DNA of 8,323 nucleotides. It comes from an uncultured Candidatus Methylacidiphilales bacterium (GTDB taxonomy: Bacteria; Verrucomicrobiota; Verrucomicrobiia; Methylacidiphilales; CALFVM01). Positions 1 to 6,529 of the stretch are shown piece after piece. Under the pieces are notes generated by a model. That model made no database searches. It was not told the origin of the DNA and saw nothing but the letters and a program-made list of their open reading frames with translations. The stretch is taken from assembly GCA_937928665.1 (NCBI GenBank), contig CALFVM010000129.1, positions 1 to 8,323 on the forward strand, written 5' to 3'. Every line of letters begins with the position of its first letter. Position 1 is the first letter of the stretch. The position numbers were made by a program, and so were the translations under genes.

Positions 1-1154
1 CTCCTCATCCATGGAGCCTTCCCCTCCGGGACGAAGTCGGGCAACTCCGCGCCCGGGGCCTCGGACGCACCCTCCGCCCCACGCCCGGCGCAGGCTCCTT
101 TTCCCACAACGACTACCTCGGCCTCGCCCTCCATCCCGCTCCTGCCGAAGCTGCCGCCCGGGCCCTACGCGATTTCGGCACCGGTGCCCGGGCCGCCCGC
201 CTGCTCGGGGGGCATTCCCCCCTTCATCAAGCCCTCGAACACGACCTTGCCGAATTCAAGCAAACCGAAGCCGCCCTTCTCTTTCCCTCCGGTTACATGG
301 CCGCCCTCGGCGTCATTCCCGCCCTCGTGGGCCCGAATGATTTCGTCTTGCTCGACCGTTTCTCCCATGCCTGCCTCTTTGACGCCGCCCGGCTGTCGGG
401 AGCCACCCTCCGCGTTTTCGCCCACAATGATCCTGCCGAAGCCGCCATCCTCCTCGAGACCATCCGAGGCCGACACCCGCCATCCACCCGCATCCTTCTC
501 GTCACGGAGAGCCTCTTTTCTATGGACGGTGACCGGGCACCTCTCCGTGCCCTGGCTGATCTGAAAGACCGCTTCGGAGCGTGGCTTTTGGTCGATGAAG
601 CCCACGCCACCGGCGTCCTTGGGCCCGCCGGTTGTGGAGCTGTTGCTGACGAGGGCTTGAACGGTCGGGTCGAGGTCCAACTTGGCACCCTGAGCAAGGC
701 CCTTGGCGTCGCCGGAGGTTTCCTTGCCGGGGATCGCGACCTCATCGATCTTCTCCTCCACCGCGCACGGACCTTTCTCTTCACCACCGGCACACCCCCG
801 GCCCTCGCGGCAGCCGCGGCCACTTCCCTCCGCATTCTCCGTGACAGCGAAGGCGACCGCCTCCGCCATCGCCTCCACACCAATCGCCAACGTTTCCTCC
901 GCCAAGCCCCCGCCCCACTCGCGGCCGCCGATCGGGGCACCCCGATTCTGCCCTGGATTGTCGGCCAAACGGAACGCGCTCTCCTGCTTGGCCAGAAGCT
1001 GAGCGACCTCGGCTTTCACCTCGGTGTCGTCCGTCCCCCCACCGTCCCCGTCGGCCAAGCCCGGCTCCGGATTTCTTTTTCCGCTGCCCACACTGACGCA
1101 GAGATCGACGGCTTGGCCTCCGCCCTTCACCAGGTCATTAACGATGACTCTTGA
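1..1154 (+). CDS. bioF: 8-amino-7-oxononanoate synthase (BioF), 5' end outside window
   Basis: PLP-dependent alpha-oxoamine synthase that condenses a pimeloyl thioester with L-alanine to give 8-amino-7-oxononanoate (KAPA), the first dedicated ring-forming step of biotin synthesis, in the cytosol. The reading frame is open from base 3 and gives 383 visible residues before the TGA at 1152-1154, so only the first few codons are missing (the E. coli enzyme has 384). Visible family motifs in order: SHNDYLGLALHP near the N-terminus; RLLGGHSPLHQALE; DRFSHACLFDAA, whose His stacks on PLP in the family; TESLFSMDGD; LLVDEAHATGVLG, with the PLP-pyridine Asp codon at 594; GTLSKALG, with the Schiff-base Lys codon at 696; and RPPTVPVGQARLRIS near the C-terminus. 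The ATG at base 11 is in another frame. The stop overlaps the bioA start, so the two are probably translationally coupled. Identity is secure; CoA-ligase-like relatives such as Kbl are less likely because of the bioA partner. Confidence 0.95.
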   Translation, partial: PHPWSLPLRDEVGQLRARGLGRTLRPTPGAGSFSHNDYLGLALHPAPAEAAARALRDFGTGARAARLLGGHSPLHQALEHDLAEFKQTEAALLFPSGYMAALGVIPALVGPNDFVLLDRFSHACLFDAARLSGATLRVFAHNDPAEAAILLETIRGRHPPSTRILLVTESLFSMDGDRAPLRALADLKDRFGAWLLVDEAHATGVLGPAGCGAVADEGLNGRVEVQLGTLSKALGVAGGFLAGDRDLIDLLLHRARTFLFTTGTPPALAAAAATSLRILRDSEGDRLRHRLHTNRQRFLRQAPAPLAAADRGTPILPWIVGQTERALLLGQKLSDLGFHLGVVRPPTVPVGQARLRISFSAAHTDAEIDGLASALHQVINDDS

Positions 1155-2556
1155 CCCGGTCTCCGCGGCCATTCACGCCGACCGGGCTTCCCTTTGGCAC
1201 CCGTTCACCCCCCATTCCGCGTGGTTTGACCCTGACTTTGAACCCATCGTTATCGTGTCCGGCGAAGGTTCCTGGCTGACCGATATCCGCGGCCAACGCT
1301 ATCTGGACGGAAATTCCTCCATCTGGACCAACCTCCACGGCCACCGCCACCCCGTCATCGACCGCGCACTCATGGATCAGCTCGGCCGCATCGCTCATTC
1401 CTCTTTCCTCGGCCTTACCCACACGCCCGCCATTGATCTCGCCCGTCGCCTCCTCGACTTTGCCCGCCCCCCGGCTCCCGCTCCCGGCGAACCTCTGACC
1501 CGCGTTTTTTATTCCGATGACGGCTCCACCGCCATCGAAGCGGCCCTCAAAATTGCCACCCAGTTCTTTCAGCAAAATGGTGAACCCCAACGGACCCGCT
1601 TTCTCTCGCTCGGCCGTGGTTACCACGGAGACACCCTTGGTGCCATGAGCGTCAGCCACAGCCCGCAGTTCCACGCCCCGTACCAGCACCTCCTTTTTTT
1701 AACTCAATCCGTCCCGCCCCCCGCCTGCTACCACTGTCCCCACAACCGGGCCCTCCCGGAACGGGGCACCGACTCACGCCAGGTGCGCCGTTGTCAGTGG
1801 GAATGCCTTCACCCAGTTGAACAAGCCGCCAACGACCTTGGACCGCAACTCGCCGGATTCGTCGCCGAGCCCCTCGTTCAGGGTGCCGCCGGCTTCCTCA
1901 TGCACCCCGCCGGTTTCCTCCATCGCGCCACCGACATCATCCGCGCCCACGGCGGACTCCTCATCCTTGACGAAGTCCTGACCGGCTTCTATCGCACCGG
2001 TCCCCGCTTCGCCCACCACTCCGAAAACGTTGCTCCTGATCTCATCGCCCTGGCCAAAGGCCTCACCGGTGGCTACCTCCCCATGGCCGCCACGCTTCTC
2101 ACCGAACGGCTCTTTCTCGGTTTCGACGGCGGCCCCGACCGCACGTTCTATCATGGCCACAGCTATTGCGGGAACCAGCTCGGAGCCGCCGCTGCCCGAG
2201 CCAACCTCGACCTCCTTGCCGATCCCGGGCTCCCCGCCAGACTCGAGGCCATCCACGACTCTCTGCGCGAGGTTGGGCAATCCTTCTGGAAACTCGAAAA
2301 CGTCGGCGATGTCCGGCAACAAGGCACCATCCTAGCCATCGAACTAGTCGCCGACTTTTCCACCCGCACTCCCTTTCCCCCTGCACGCAGGCTCGGGGCC
2401 GCCATCTGTCGTCAGGCCGCCTCCTTCGGTCTCCTCACCCGACCCGTTGGCGATGTCCTCCTCCTCATGCCGCCTTACTCAACCACCCCCGACGAAGTCC
2501 GGGCAATGGGTCATGCCCTTCTACGTGCGACGCAGACCACCCTCGCCCACGCCTGA
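1144..2556 (+). CDS. bioA: Adenosylmethionine-8-amino-7-oxononanoate aminotransferase (BioA)
   Basis: Class III PLP aminotransferase of 470 residues that converts KAPA to 7,8-diaminononanoate, the step after BioF. The ATG at 1144 was chosen because the product then starts just before the family's LWHPFTPHSAW segment (residues 17-27). An in-frame start at 1024 would add 40 proline-rich residues lying wholly inside bioF. The overlap with the bioF stop is 11 bases, with only a weak AGG about 10 bases upstream. Motifs: YSDDGSTAIEAALK (about 123-136); RGYHGDTLGAMS (158-169), the PLP-phosphate/aromatic region; ILDEVLTGFYRTG with D276; ALAKGLTGGYLP with the PLP lysine K305; and HGHSYCGNQ further on. 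An insert carries C195, C198, C217 and C221. The amino donor is SAM in E. coli-type BioA and lysine in the B. subtilis type; the sequence does not decide which. No bioD or bioB lies downstream, as the next gene is convergent after 9 bases. Confidence 0.95.
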   Translation: MTLDPVSAAIHADRASLWHPFTPHSAWFDPDFEPIVIVSGEGSWLTDIRGQRYLDGNSSIWTNLHGHRHPVIDRALMDQLGRIAHSSFLGLTHTPAIDLARRLLDFARPPAPAPGEPLTRVFYSDDGSTAIEAALKIATQFFQQNGEPQRTRFLSLGRGYHGDTLGAMSVSHSPQFHAPYQHLLFLTQSVPPPACYHCPHNRALPERGTDSRQVRRCQWECLHPVEQAANDLGPQLAGFVAEPLVQGAAGFLMHPAGFLHRATDIIRAHGGLLILDEVLTGFYRTGPRFAHHSENVAPDLIALAKGLTGGYLPMAATLLTERLFLGFDGGPDRTFYHGHSYCGNQLGAAAARANLDLLADPGLPARLEAIHDSLREVGQSFWKLENVGDVRQQGTILAIELVADFSTRTPFPPARRLGAAICRQAASFGLLTRPVGDVLLLMPPYSTTPDEVRAMGHALLRATQTTLAHA

Positions 2557-2565
2557 TCGTCCCGC

Positions 2566-2934
2566 TCATCCCAACCCCCGCTCCTCCACATCCTCCTCGT
2601 CCCAACCCAGATAATGCCCAATCTCGTGCAACAGCGTGATCCGCACCTCCTCCCGGAACACCTCCACATCCCCCTCCGCCTCCTCCCACAATGTTTCCAA
2701 AAACAGCGCGATGCAGGGCGGCCCCTCTCCTGCCCCGTCCATCTCACCCCACGGTGCCCCCGTAAAAAGACCCAAAAGTTCCTCCTCCGCCCCAGCATCA
2801 GGCTCAATCTCCTCATACCTCCCCAACAGCCGGATGGCGCACCGGCTCATCGGCAACGTCACCTCCTCCGGTAACTCCCGCAACACCCGGTCCACCTCTG
2901 CCTCGGCCAGTCGCCTCCATTCCCCCGCTTGCAT
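2566..2934 (-). CDS. Small zincin-like metallopeptidase (PF06262/DUF1025 type)
   Basis: Small cytosolic predicted zinc metallopeptidase of 122 residues, the usual size for this minimal-zincin family. The HEIGH motif at residues 103-107 supplies two zinc-binding His and the catalytic Glu. It is followed by YLGWDEED, where an acidic residue (D112 or E113) would be the third ligand. The N-terminal part (EWRRLAEAEVDRVLRELPEEV) and LLGLFTGAPW fit the family. There is no signal peptide or membrane segment. The ATG at 2934 is preferred because it matches where family members begin. A TTG at 2991, just 3 bases past the upstream gene's stop, would add 19 residues (141 aa); neither has a good ribosome site. 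It lies directly downstream of the COG0523 GTPase on the same strand and is probably co-transcribed. It converges on bioA with 9 bases between the stops. The physiological substrate of this family is not known to me. Confidence 0.8.
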   Translation of the reverse strand: MQAGEWRRLAEAEVDRVLRELPEEVTLPMSRCAIRLLGRYEEIEPDAGAEEELLGLFTGAPWGEMDGAGEGPPCIALFLETLWEEAEGDVEVFREEVRITLLHEIGHYLGWDEEDVEERGLG

Positions 2935-2994
2935 CTCGTTAGCTTGGCCCCAGCCTTCACTCCTCGCAAGCCCGACCCGCCCGGTCGCCAAACC

Positions 2995-4188
2995 CTACCG
3001 CTCCAGCCACGCGGGGAACGGATCTGCAAATTCCCGCCATCCCTCCGGTCCAACCGCCATCTCTTCGTCCGTCAGGAGACAGACGGACAACGCTTCCCGA
3101 ATCTCCGCCTGCGGCAACTTCTGCCCGATAAACACCAGTTCCTGCCGCCGATCCCCATTCGGCCGTTCCCAGTTCGCCAAAATCTGCGCCACCGCCCCCT
3201 CATCCTCCGGCCACCGGTGCTTGGGAGCCGCCGCCCACCAAAATCCCACCGGGCGAAACTCCGCCGTGCCTCCCGCCTGAGACCACGAACCCACGATATC
3301 GTGCCGCGATGCCATCCAAAAAAATCCTTTGCTCCGCAACAATCCCGGCCATTCCGTGTGCAAAAACTCCCAGAACCGCCCCGGATGAAAGGGCCGCCGC
3401 GCCCGAAACACAAAACTCCCAATCCCATACTCCTCCGTTTCCGGCGTGTGCGTTTTTGCCAGCTCCTGAATCCATCCGGCAGAGCCCTGCGCCTTCTCCA
3501 TATCAAACCGCCCGGTATTCAACACCTTCTCCAGCTCCACCCGGCCCCTCTCCGCCACGACAATCTCTGCCGATGGATTCAGTGCCGCCACTGCATCCCG
3601 CACCTCGGCCAACTCCCCATCCTGCAAAAGATCCCCCTTGCTGATCACAATCACATCGGCGAACTCCACTTGGTCCGCCAACAAATCCGCCACGCTTCGC
3701 TCATCCTCCGGACCCACGGCCAGGCCCCTCCCCTGCAGCCGGTCCGAACTCCGGAACTCCCGCAAAAAGTTCACTCCATCCACCACCGTCACCATCGTGT
3801 CCAACCGCGTCAATTCCGCCAGACTCCGCCCCGCCTCGTCGGCAAAGCTGAACGTTTGCGCCACTGGCAATGGCTCCGAAATCCCCGTCGACTCAATCAA
3901 CAAATAGTCAAACCGCCCTTCCCGCGCCAACTTCGCCACTTCCTTCAATAAATCTTCCCGCAACGTGCAGCAAATGCACCCGTTGCTCATCTCCACCAGC
4001 CGCTCTTCCGTTCGCGATAATCCCGCCGAACCTCTCTCCACCAGCCCAGCATCAATATTCACCTCGCTCATGTCATTGACGATCACCGCCACCCGCATCC
4101 CCTGACGATTCGCCAACACATGATTCAACAAGGTCGTCTTCCCCGCGCCCAGAAACCCCGACAACACCGTCACTGGCAACCTTTTCAT
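2995..4188 (-). CDS. zigA: COG0523/CobW-family GTPase, ZigA/ZagA-type zinc metallochaperone
   Basis: G3E-family P-loop GTPase of 397 residues, predicted to deliver zinc to client proteins under zinc limitation. Visible: Walker A GFLGAGKT (11-18); VNDMSEVNIDAGLV (37-50); the metal-binding CxCC in SNGCICCTLREDL (69-80, cysteines 71, 73, 74); IESTGISEP (98-106); TMVTVVDG (131-138); and a G4-position motif SKGD (183-186) where most relatives have NKxD. GSAGWIQEL (235-243) and HTPETEEYGIGSFVFRARRPFH (247-268) are hallmarks of the YciC/ZagA/ZigA subgroup rather than CobW of cobalamin synthesis; the CobW_C domain spans roughly 255-375. The ATG at 4188 is chosen because it gives MKRLPVTVLSG, the usual subgroup N-terminus, with CAGG 9 bases upstream. 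An ATG at 4197 would add three residues. It is followed by a zincin gene and preceded by an 82-base gap with palindromes that could hold its operator. Such genes are commonly under Zur control; that is inferred here. Confidence 0.9.
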   Translation of the reverse strand: MKRLPVTVLSGFLGAGKTTLLNHVLANRQGMRVAVIVNDMSEVNIDAGLVERGSAGLSRTEERLVEMSNGCICCTLREDLLKEVAKLAREGRFDYLLIESTGISEPLPVAQTFSFADEAGRSLAELTRLDTMVTVVDGVNFLREFRSSDRLQGRGLAVGPEDERSVADLLADQVEFADVIVISKGDLLQDGELAEVRDAVAALNPSAEIVVAERGRVELEKVLNTGRFDMEKAQGSAGWIQELAKTHTPETEEYGIGSFVFRARRPFHPGRFWEFLHTEWPGLLRSKGFFWMASRHDIVGSWSQAGGTAEFRPVGFWWAAAPKHRWPEDEGAVAQILANWERPNGDRRQELVFIGQKLPQAEIREALSVCLLTDEEMAVGPEGWREFADPFPAWLER

Positions 4189-4212
4189 CTCATGCATCCT
4201 GTGAGATTAACG

Positions 4213-4228
4213 CAAGCTTGTTGCAACA
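4213..4228. promoter_or_regulatory. Overlapping palindromes upstream of the GTPase gene (candidate metal-repressor operator)
   Basis: Two perfect short palindromes overlap by two bases: CAAGCTTG (4213-4220) and TGTTGCAACA (4219-4228). They lie 25-40 bases upstream of the GTPase start, where a promoter or operator for that gene would be. ZigA-type genes are typically repressed by Zur, whose boxes in many bacteria are AT-rich palindromes with TGTT/AACA-like ends. Assigning this site to Zur is inference from gene function. No clear -35/-10 pair was recognised, and short palindromes do occur by chance. Confidence 0.3.
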
Positions 4229-4270
4229 GCAAGACCAGACCTCTCCGCTCCCACCCCCGCTCCATCCCGC

Positions 4271-5200
4271 TTACTTCAATCCCGTTGCCAACACCGTCTG
4301 AAAAAAAGGGGCCGCCGTCTCCTTCGCCACGATTCCTGTAGTCACTTCCCTGAACCCCGCTCCCCCTAACAAATCCCGCAACTGCGCCTCTGAAAACCCC
4401 AGCCACACATCCCCATATAAAGTCCGCGCCTTCTCAAAATGATGCTCGTTCAAATCCAGAATCAGGACCGTTCCCCCCTTCCGCAGAATCCGATAAGCGG
4501 CACGCAGTGCCTTCGCCGGGTCACCCGCATGATGCAACGCCTGACTCAAAATCACCACATCCACCGATTGCGAAGCCACCGGCGGATCCTCCAAGTCCCC
4601 CAGACGGTATTCCAAATTACCCAGATCATTCGCCTTGGCCAGAGCCGTTCCCACCTCCACCATCTTCGGTGAATTGTCCACTGCGATCACCTTCTTCGCC
4701 CGCACCGCCAGCATCTGCGAAATCAACCCCTCCCCCGCCCCCAAATCCGCAATCACCAACGGCGGCATCAGCCCGATCAGCAAGTGCCCCACAGCCTGCC
4801 ACGACCGGCCCGGGCAGTAATTCTTCCCCAACCGATCCGCCAGCGTATTGAAATACTGCCGCGTCAGCTCTTTTCGCTTCTCCAGCACCACCGCCAGTGC
4901 CTTGGCGTCCATCTCCGTTTCCGGCAACTCCGATGCCGCTGCCAATCCTAATCTCATCATCGCTTCCAGAGCCTCCTCCCGCTCCGGTGCTAGCCGGTAG
5001 AACACCCGCTGCCCCTCCCGACGGTCCATCACCACCCCCGCACGACGCATTTGTGATAAATGCGTCGATATCCGCGATTGCCCCAGTCGCAGTGTCTCCT
5101 GCAACTCATGCACCGACAATTCGTGCCGCTCCAACACCCGCAAAATCCGCAGCCGCGTTGGATCGCCAAACAATCCCAAAAGCTGCAACGGCGTCGCCAT
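4271..5200 (-). CDS. sahR: SahR-like ArsR-family regulator with C-terminal SAM/SAH-binding methylase domain
   Basis: Predicted transcriptional repressor of 309 residues that senses S-adenosylhomocysteine. Residues 1-80 form an ArsR-type winged helix (LLGLFGDPTRLRILRVL at 7-23; recognition-helix region QSRISTHLSQMRRAGVV, 41-57; wing RREGQRVFYRL, 60-70). Residues about 105-309 form a class I methyltransferase fold: motif I ADLGAGEG (151-158), acidic AVDNSPKM (173-180, D175), the SQALHHAGDP loop (219-228) and RILRKGGTVLILDL (237-250). The ATG at 5200 was chosen because it begins MATPLQLLGLFGDPTR, typical for the family, with GGAG very close upstream. The frame stays open to 5281, but a longer start would run through the divergent operator region. 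It is divergent from metK-ahcY, exactly the genes controlled by proteobacterial SahR, a negative regulator whose effector domain is methylase-derived and binds SAH. The SAM-binding motifs look intact, so residual methyltransferase activity cannot be excluded. The domain call is firm; the SahR function is inferred from architecture and location. Confidence 0.85.
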   Translation of the reverse strand: MATPLQLLGLFGDPTRLRILRVLERHELSVHELQETLRLGQSRISTHLSQMRRAGVVMDRREGQRVFYRLAPEREEALEAMMRLGLAAASELPETEMDAKALAVVLEKRKELTRQYFNTLADRLGKNYCPGRSWQAVGHLLIGLMPPLVIADLGAGEGLISQMLAVRAKKVIAVDNSPKMVEVGTALAKANDLGNLEYRLGDLEDPPVASQSVDVVILSQALHHAGDPAKALRAAYRILRKGGTVLILDLNEHHFEKARTLYGDVWLGFSEAQLRDLLGGAGFREVTTGIVAKETAAPFFQTVLATGLK

Positions 5201-5210
5201 GACTCCAAGA

Positions 5211-5240
5211 AATATCAGTCTATCATGATAAATCAATATT
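5211..5240. promoter_or_regulatory. 30-base AT-rich dyad between sahR and metK (candidate SahR operator)
   Basis: An imperfect inverted repeat is centred between 5225 and 5226. The left half reads AATATCAGTCTATCA; the reverse complement of the right half reads AATATTGATTTATCA. Eleven of 15 positions match and all four mismatches are transitions. The core TATCATGATA (5221-5230) and the outer five bases (5211-5215 with 5236-5240) are perfect. It is an AT-rich island in otherwise C-rich sequence, 11-40 bases before the sahR start and 41-70 before metK. One bound dimer, or a pair, could repress both directions. Divergent promoters probably overlap it, but no convincing -35/-10 pair could be assigned. 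The symmetry is directly visible; SahR as the binding protein is inference. Confidence 0.6.
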
Positions 5241-5280
5241 TTGCTTGCCTCCGCCCCCCTGCCCACTATTTTCCAACCCA

Positions 5281-6483
5281 ATGTCCCGTTTTATCTTCTC
5301 TTCCGAGTCGGTCGGCGAAGGCCATCCCGATAAAGTCTCCGACACCATCTCCGACGCCATCCTCGACTCCTGTCTCGCCGTCGATCCCAAAAGCCGCGTC
5401 GCCTGCGAAACATTCGTCAAATCCAACATCGTCGTCGTCGGTGGCGAAATCACCATTCCCAAACTCGGCCACAAACCGATCGGTGAGGTAATTAATATCG
5501 ACAAAACCATCCGCGACGCCGTTCGTGGCATTGGCTACACCCACGACGATGACGTCTTTCACGCCGACCGCATCTTCATCAACAACTACCTCACCACCCA
5601 GTCGCCTGACATTGCCCAAGGCGTTGACGCCAAAAAAGCCGAAGGCAAAAAAACCGCCGAACAGGGTGCCGGCGATCAAGGCCTCATGTTCGGCTTCGCC
5701 TGCGATGAAACCCCCGAACTGATGCCCGCCCCGGTCATGTTCGCCCATCGTCTCGGCCGCGAGCTTACCCGCCTCCGTAAAAGCGGTGCCGTCAACTGGC
5801 TCCGGCCTGATGCCAAGAGCCAAGTCTCCGTCGTTTACGAAAACGGCAAACCCGTTGCCATCTCCAACGTCGTCATCTCCACCCAACACGCCGCCAGCGT
5901 CCAACACGCCGTCATCGAAAAATTCTGCATCAATGAGGTTATCAAAAAGGTCATCCCCGCCAGCCTCCTCACCAAAGAGACCGAATTCCTCATCAACCCC
6001 ACCGGTAAATTCGTCGTCGGCGGACCTCAGGGGGATAGCGGCCTGACCGGACGCAAAATCATCGTCGACACCTACGGCGGCATGGGCCGCCATGGTGGTG
6101 GTGCCTTCTCCGGCAAAGATCCCTCCAAGGTCGATCGTAGTGCCGCATACATGGGCCGCTACGTCGCCAAAAACGTCGTCGCCTCCGGCCTTGCCCGCAA
6201 AGCCGAAATCCAATTCGCCTACGCCATCGGCCATCCCCACCCCGTCAGTGTCCACATCGACACCTTCGGCACCGGCATCGTTCCCGACGACCGTATCCTC
6301 GCTGCCATCAACCACGTTTTCAGCTTCAAACCCGCAGACATTATCAAACAACTCAACCTTCTCCGGCCCATTTACTCGAAAACCACCAACTACGGCCACT
6401 TCGGCAAGATCGACGACCTCACCGCGATCACCTGGGAAAAAACCGACAAGGCATCTGCCCTCAAAAAAGCCGCCAAAGCCTGA
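5281..6483 (+). CDS. metK: S-adenosylmethionine synthetase (MetK)
   Basis: Makes S-adenosylmethionine from ATP and L-methionine, releasing phosphate and pyrophosphate; a cytosolic, usually tetrameric Mg/K-dependent enzyme. The product is 400 residues, within the family range (E. coli 384). Signatures: SSESVGEGHPDKVSD (7-21, with H15 and D17 at the ATP/Mg site), CETFVKSN (42-49), EQGAGDQGLMFGFACDE (127-143, the family signature hexapeptide GAGDQG at 129-134), GGPQGDSGLTGRKIIVDTYG (247-266), and the phosphate-binding GGGAFSGKDPSKVDRSAAY (272-290). The C-terminus keeps YGHFG and TWEKTDKA. The ATG at 5281 gives the standard MSRFIFSSESV start; an in-frame TTG at 5245 would add 12 proline-rich residues without homology. 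There is no recognisable Shine-Dalgarno sequence before the ATG. It is the first gene of the metK-ahcY unit and is probably controlled from the dyad at 5211-5240. No SAM riboswitch-like leader fits in the short upstream gap. Confidence 0.98.
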   Translation: MSRFIFSSESVGEGHPDKVSDTISDAILDSCLAVDPKSRVACETFVKSNIVVVGGEITIPKLGHKPIGEVINIDKTIRDAVRGIGYTHDDDVFHADRIFINNYLTTQSPDIAQGVDAKKAEGKKTAEQGAGDQGLMFGFACDETPELMPAPVMFAHRLGRELTRLRKSGAVNWLRPDAKSQVSVVYENGKPVAISNVVISTQHAASVQHAVIEKFCINEVIKKVIPASLLTKETEFLINPTGKFVVGGPQGDSGLTGRKIIVDTYGGMGRHGGGAFSGKDPSKVDRSAAYMGRYVAKNVVASGLARKAEIQFAYAIGHPHPVSVHIDTFGTGIVPDDRILAAINHVFSFKPADIIKQLNLLRPIYSKTTNYGHFGKIDDLTAITWEKTDKASALKKAAKA

Positions 6484-6529
6484 CACCGCTCTAACTGAAA
6501 CGCACACCCCAAACCAAACCTCACCACCT

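Noticed and set aside
11..340. 109-codon open frame starting at the ATG at base 11
   Set aside because: Arg/Pro-rich shadow of bioF, whose frame is one base shifted and carries the real motifs.
1024..1143. Forty-codon N-terminal extension of bioA inside bioF
   Set aside because: Proline-rich, out-of-frame reading of bioF; the ATG at 1144 matches the BioA family start.
165..1172. 335-codon open frame on the - strand, antisense to bioF
   Set aside because: No recognisable domain; it lies fully across the well-supported bioF and its composition mirrors bioF codon usage.
2929..3951. 340-codon open frame on the + strand across the GTPase gene
   Set aside because: Pro/Arg/His-rich product typical of an out-of-frame reading of C-rich sequence; the minus-strand GTPase is certain.
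6092..6529. Upstream extension of the ahcY frame through the end of metK
   Set aside because: The extension is Ser/Thr/Pro-rich without homology and overlaps metK; the ATG at 6530 gives the normal AhcY N-terminus.
6484..6529. SAH riboswitch before ahcY
   Set aside because: The gap is only 46 bases of C/A-rich sequence with no pairing stems; too short for the known SAH aptamer with its pseudoknot. A SAM riboswitch before metK was excluded for similar reasons.
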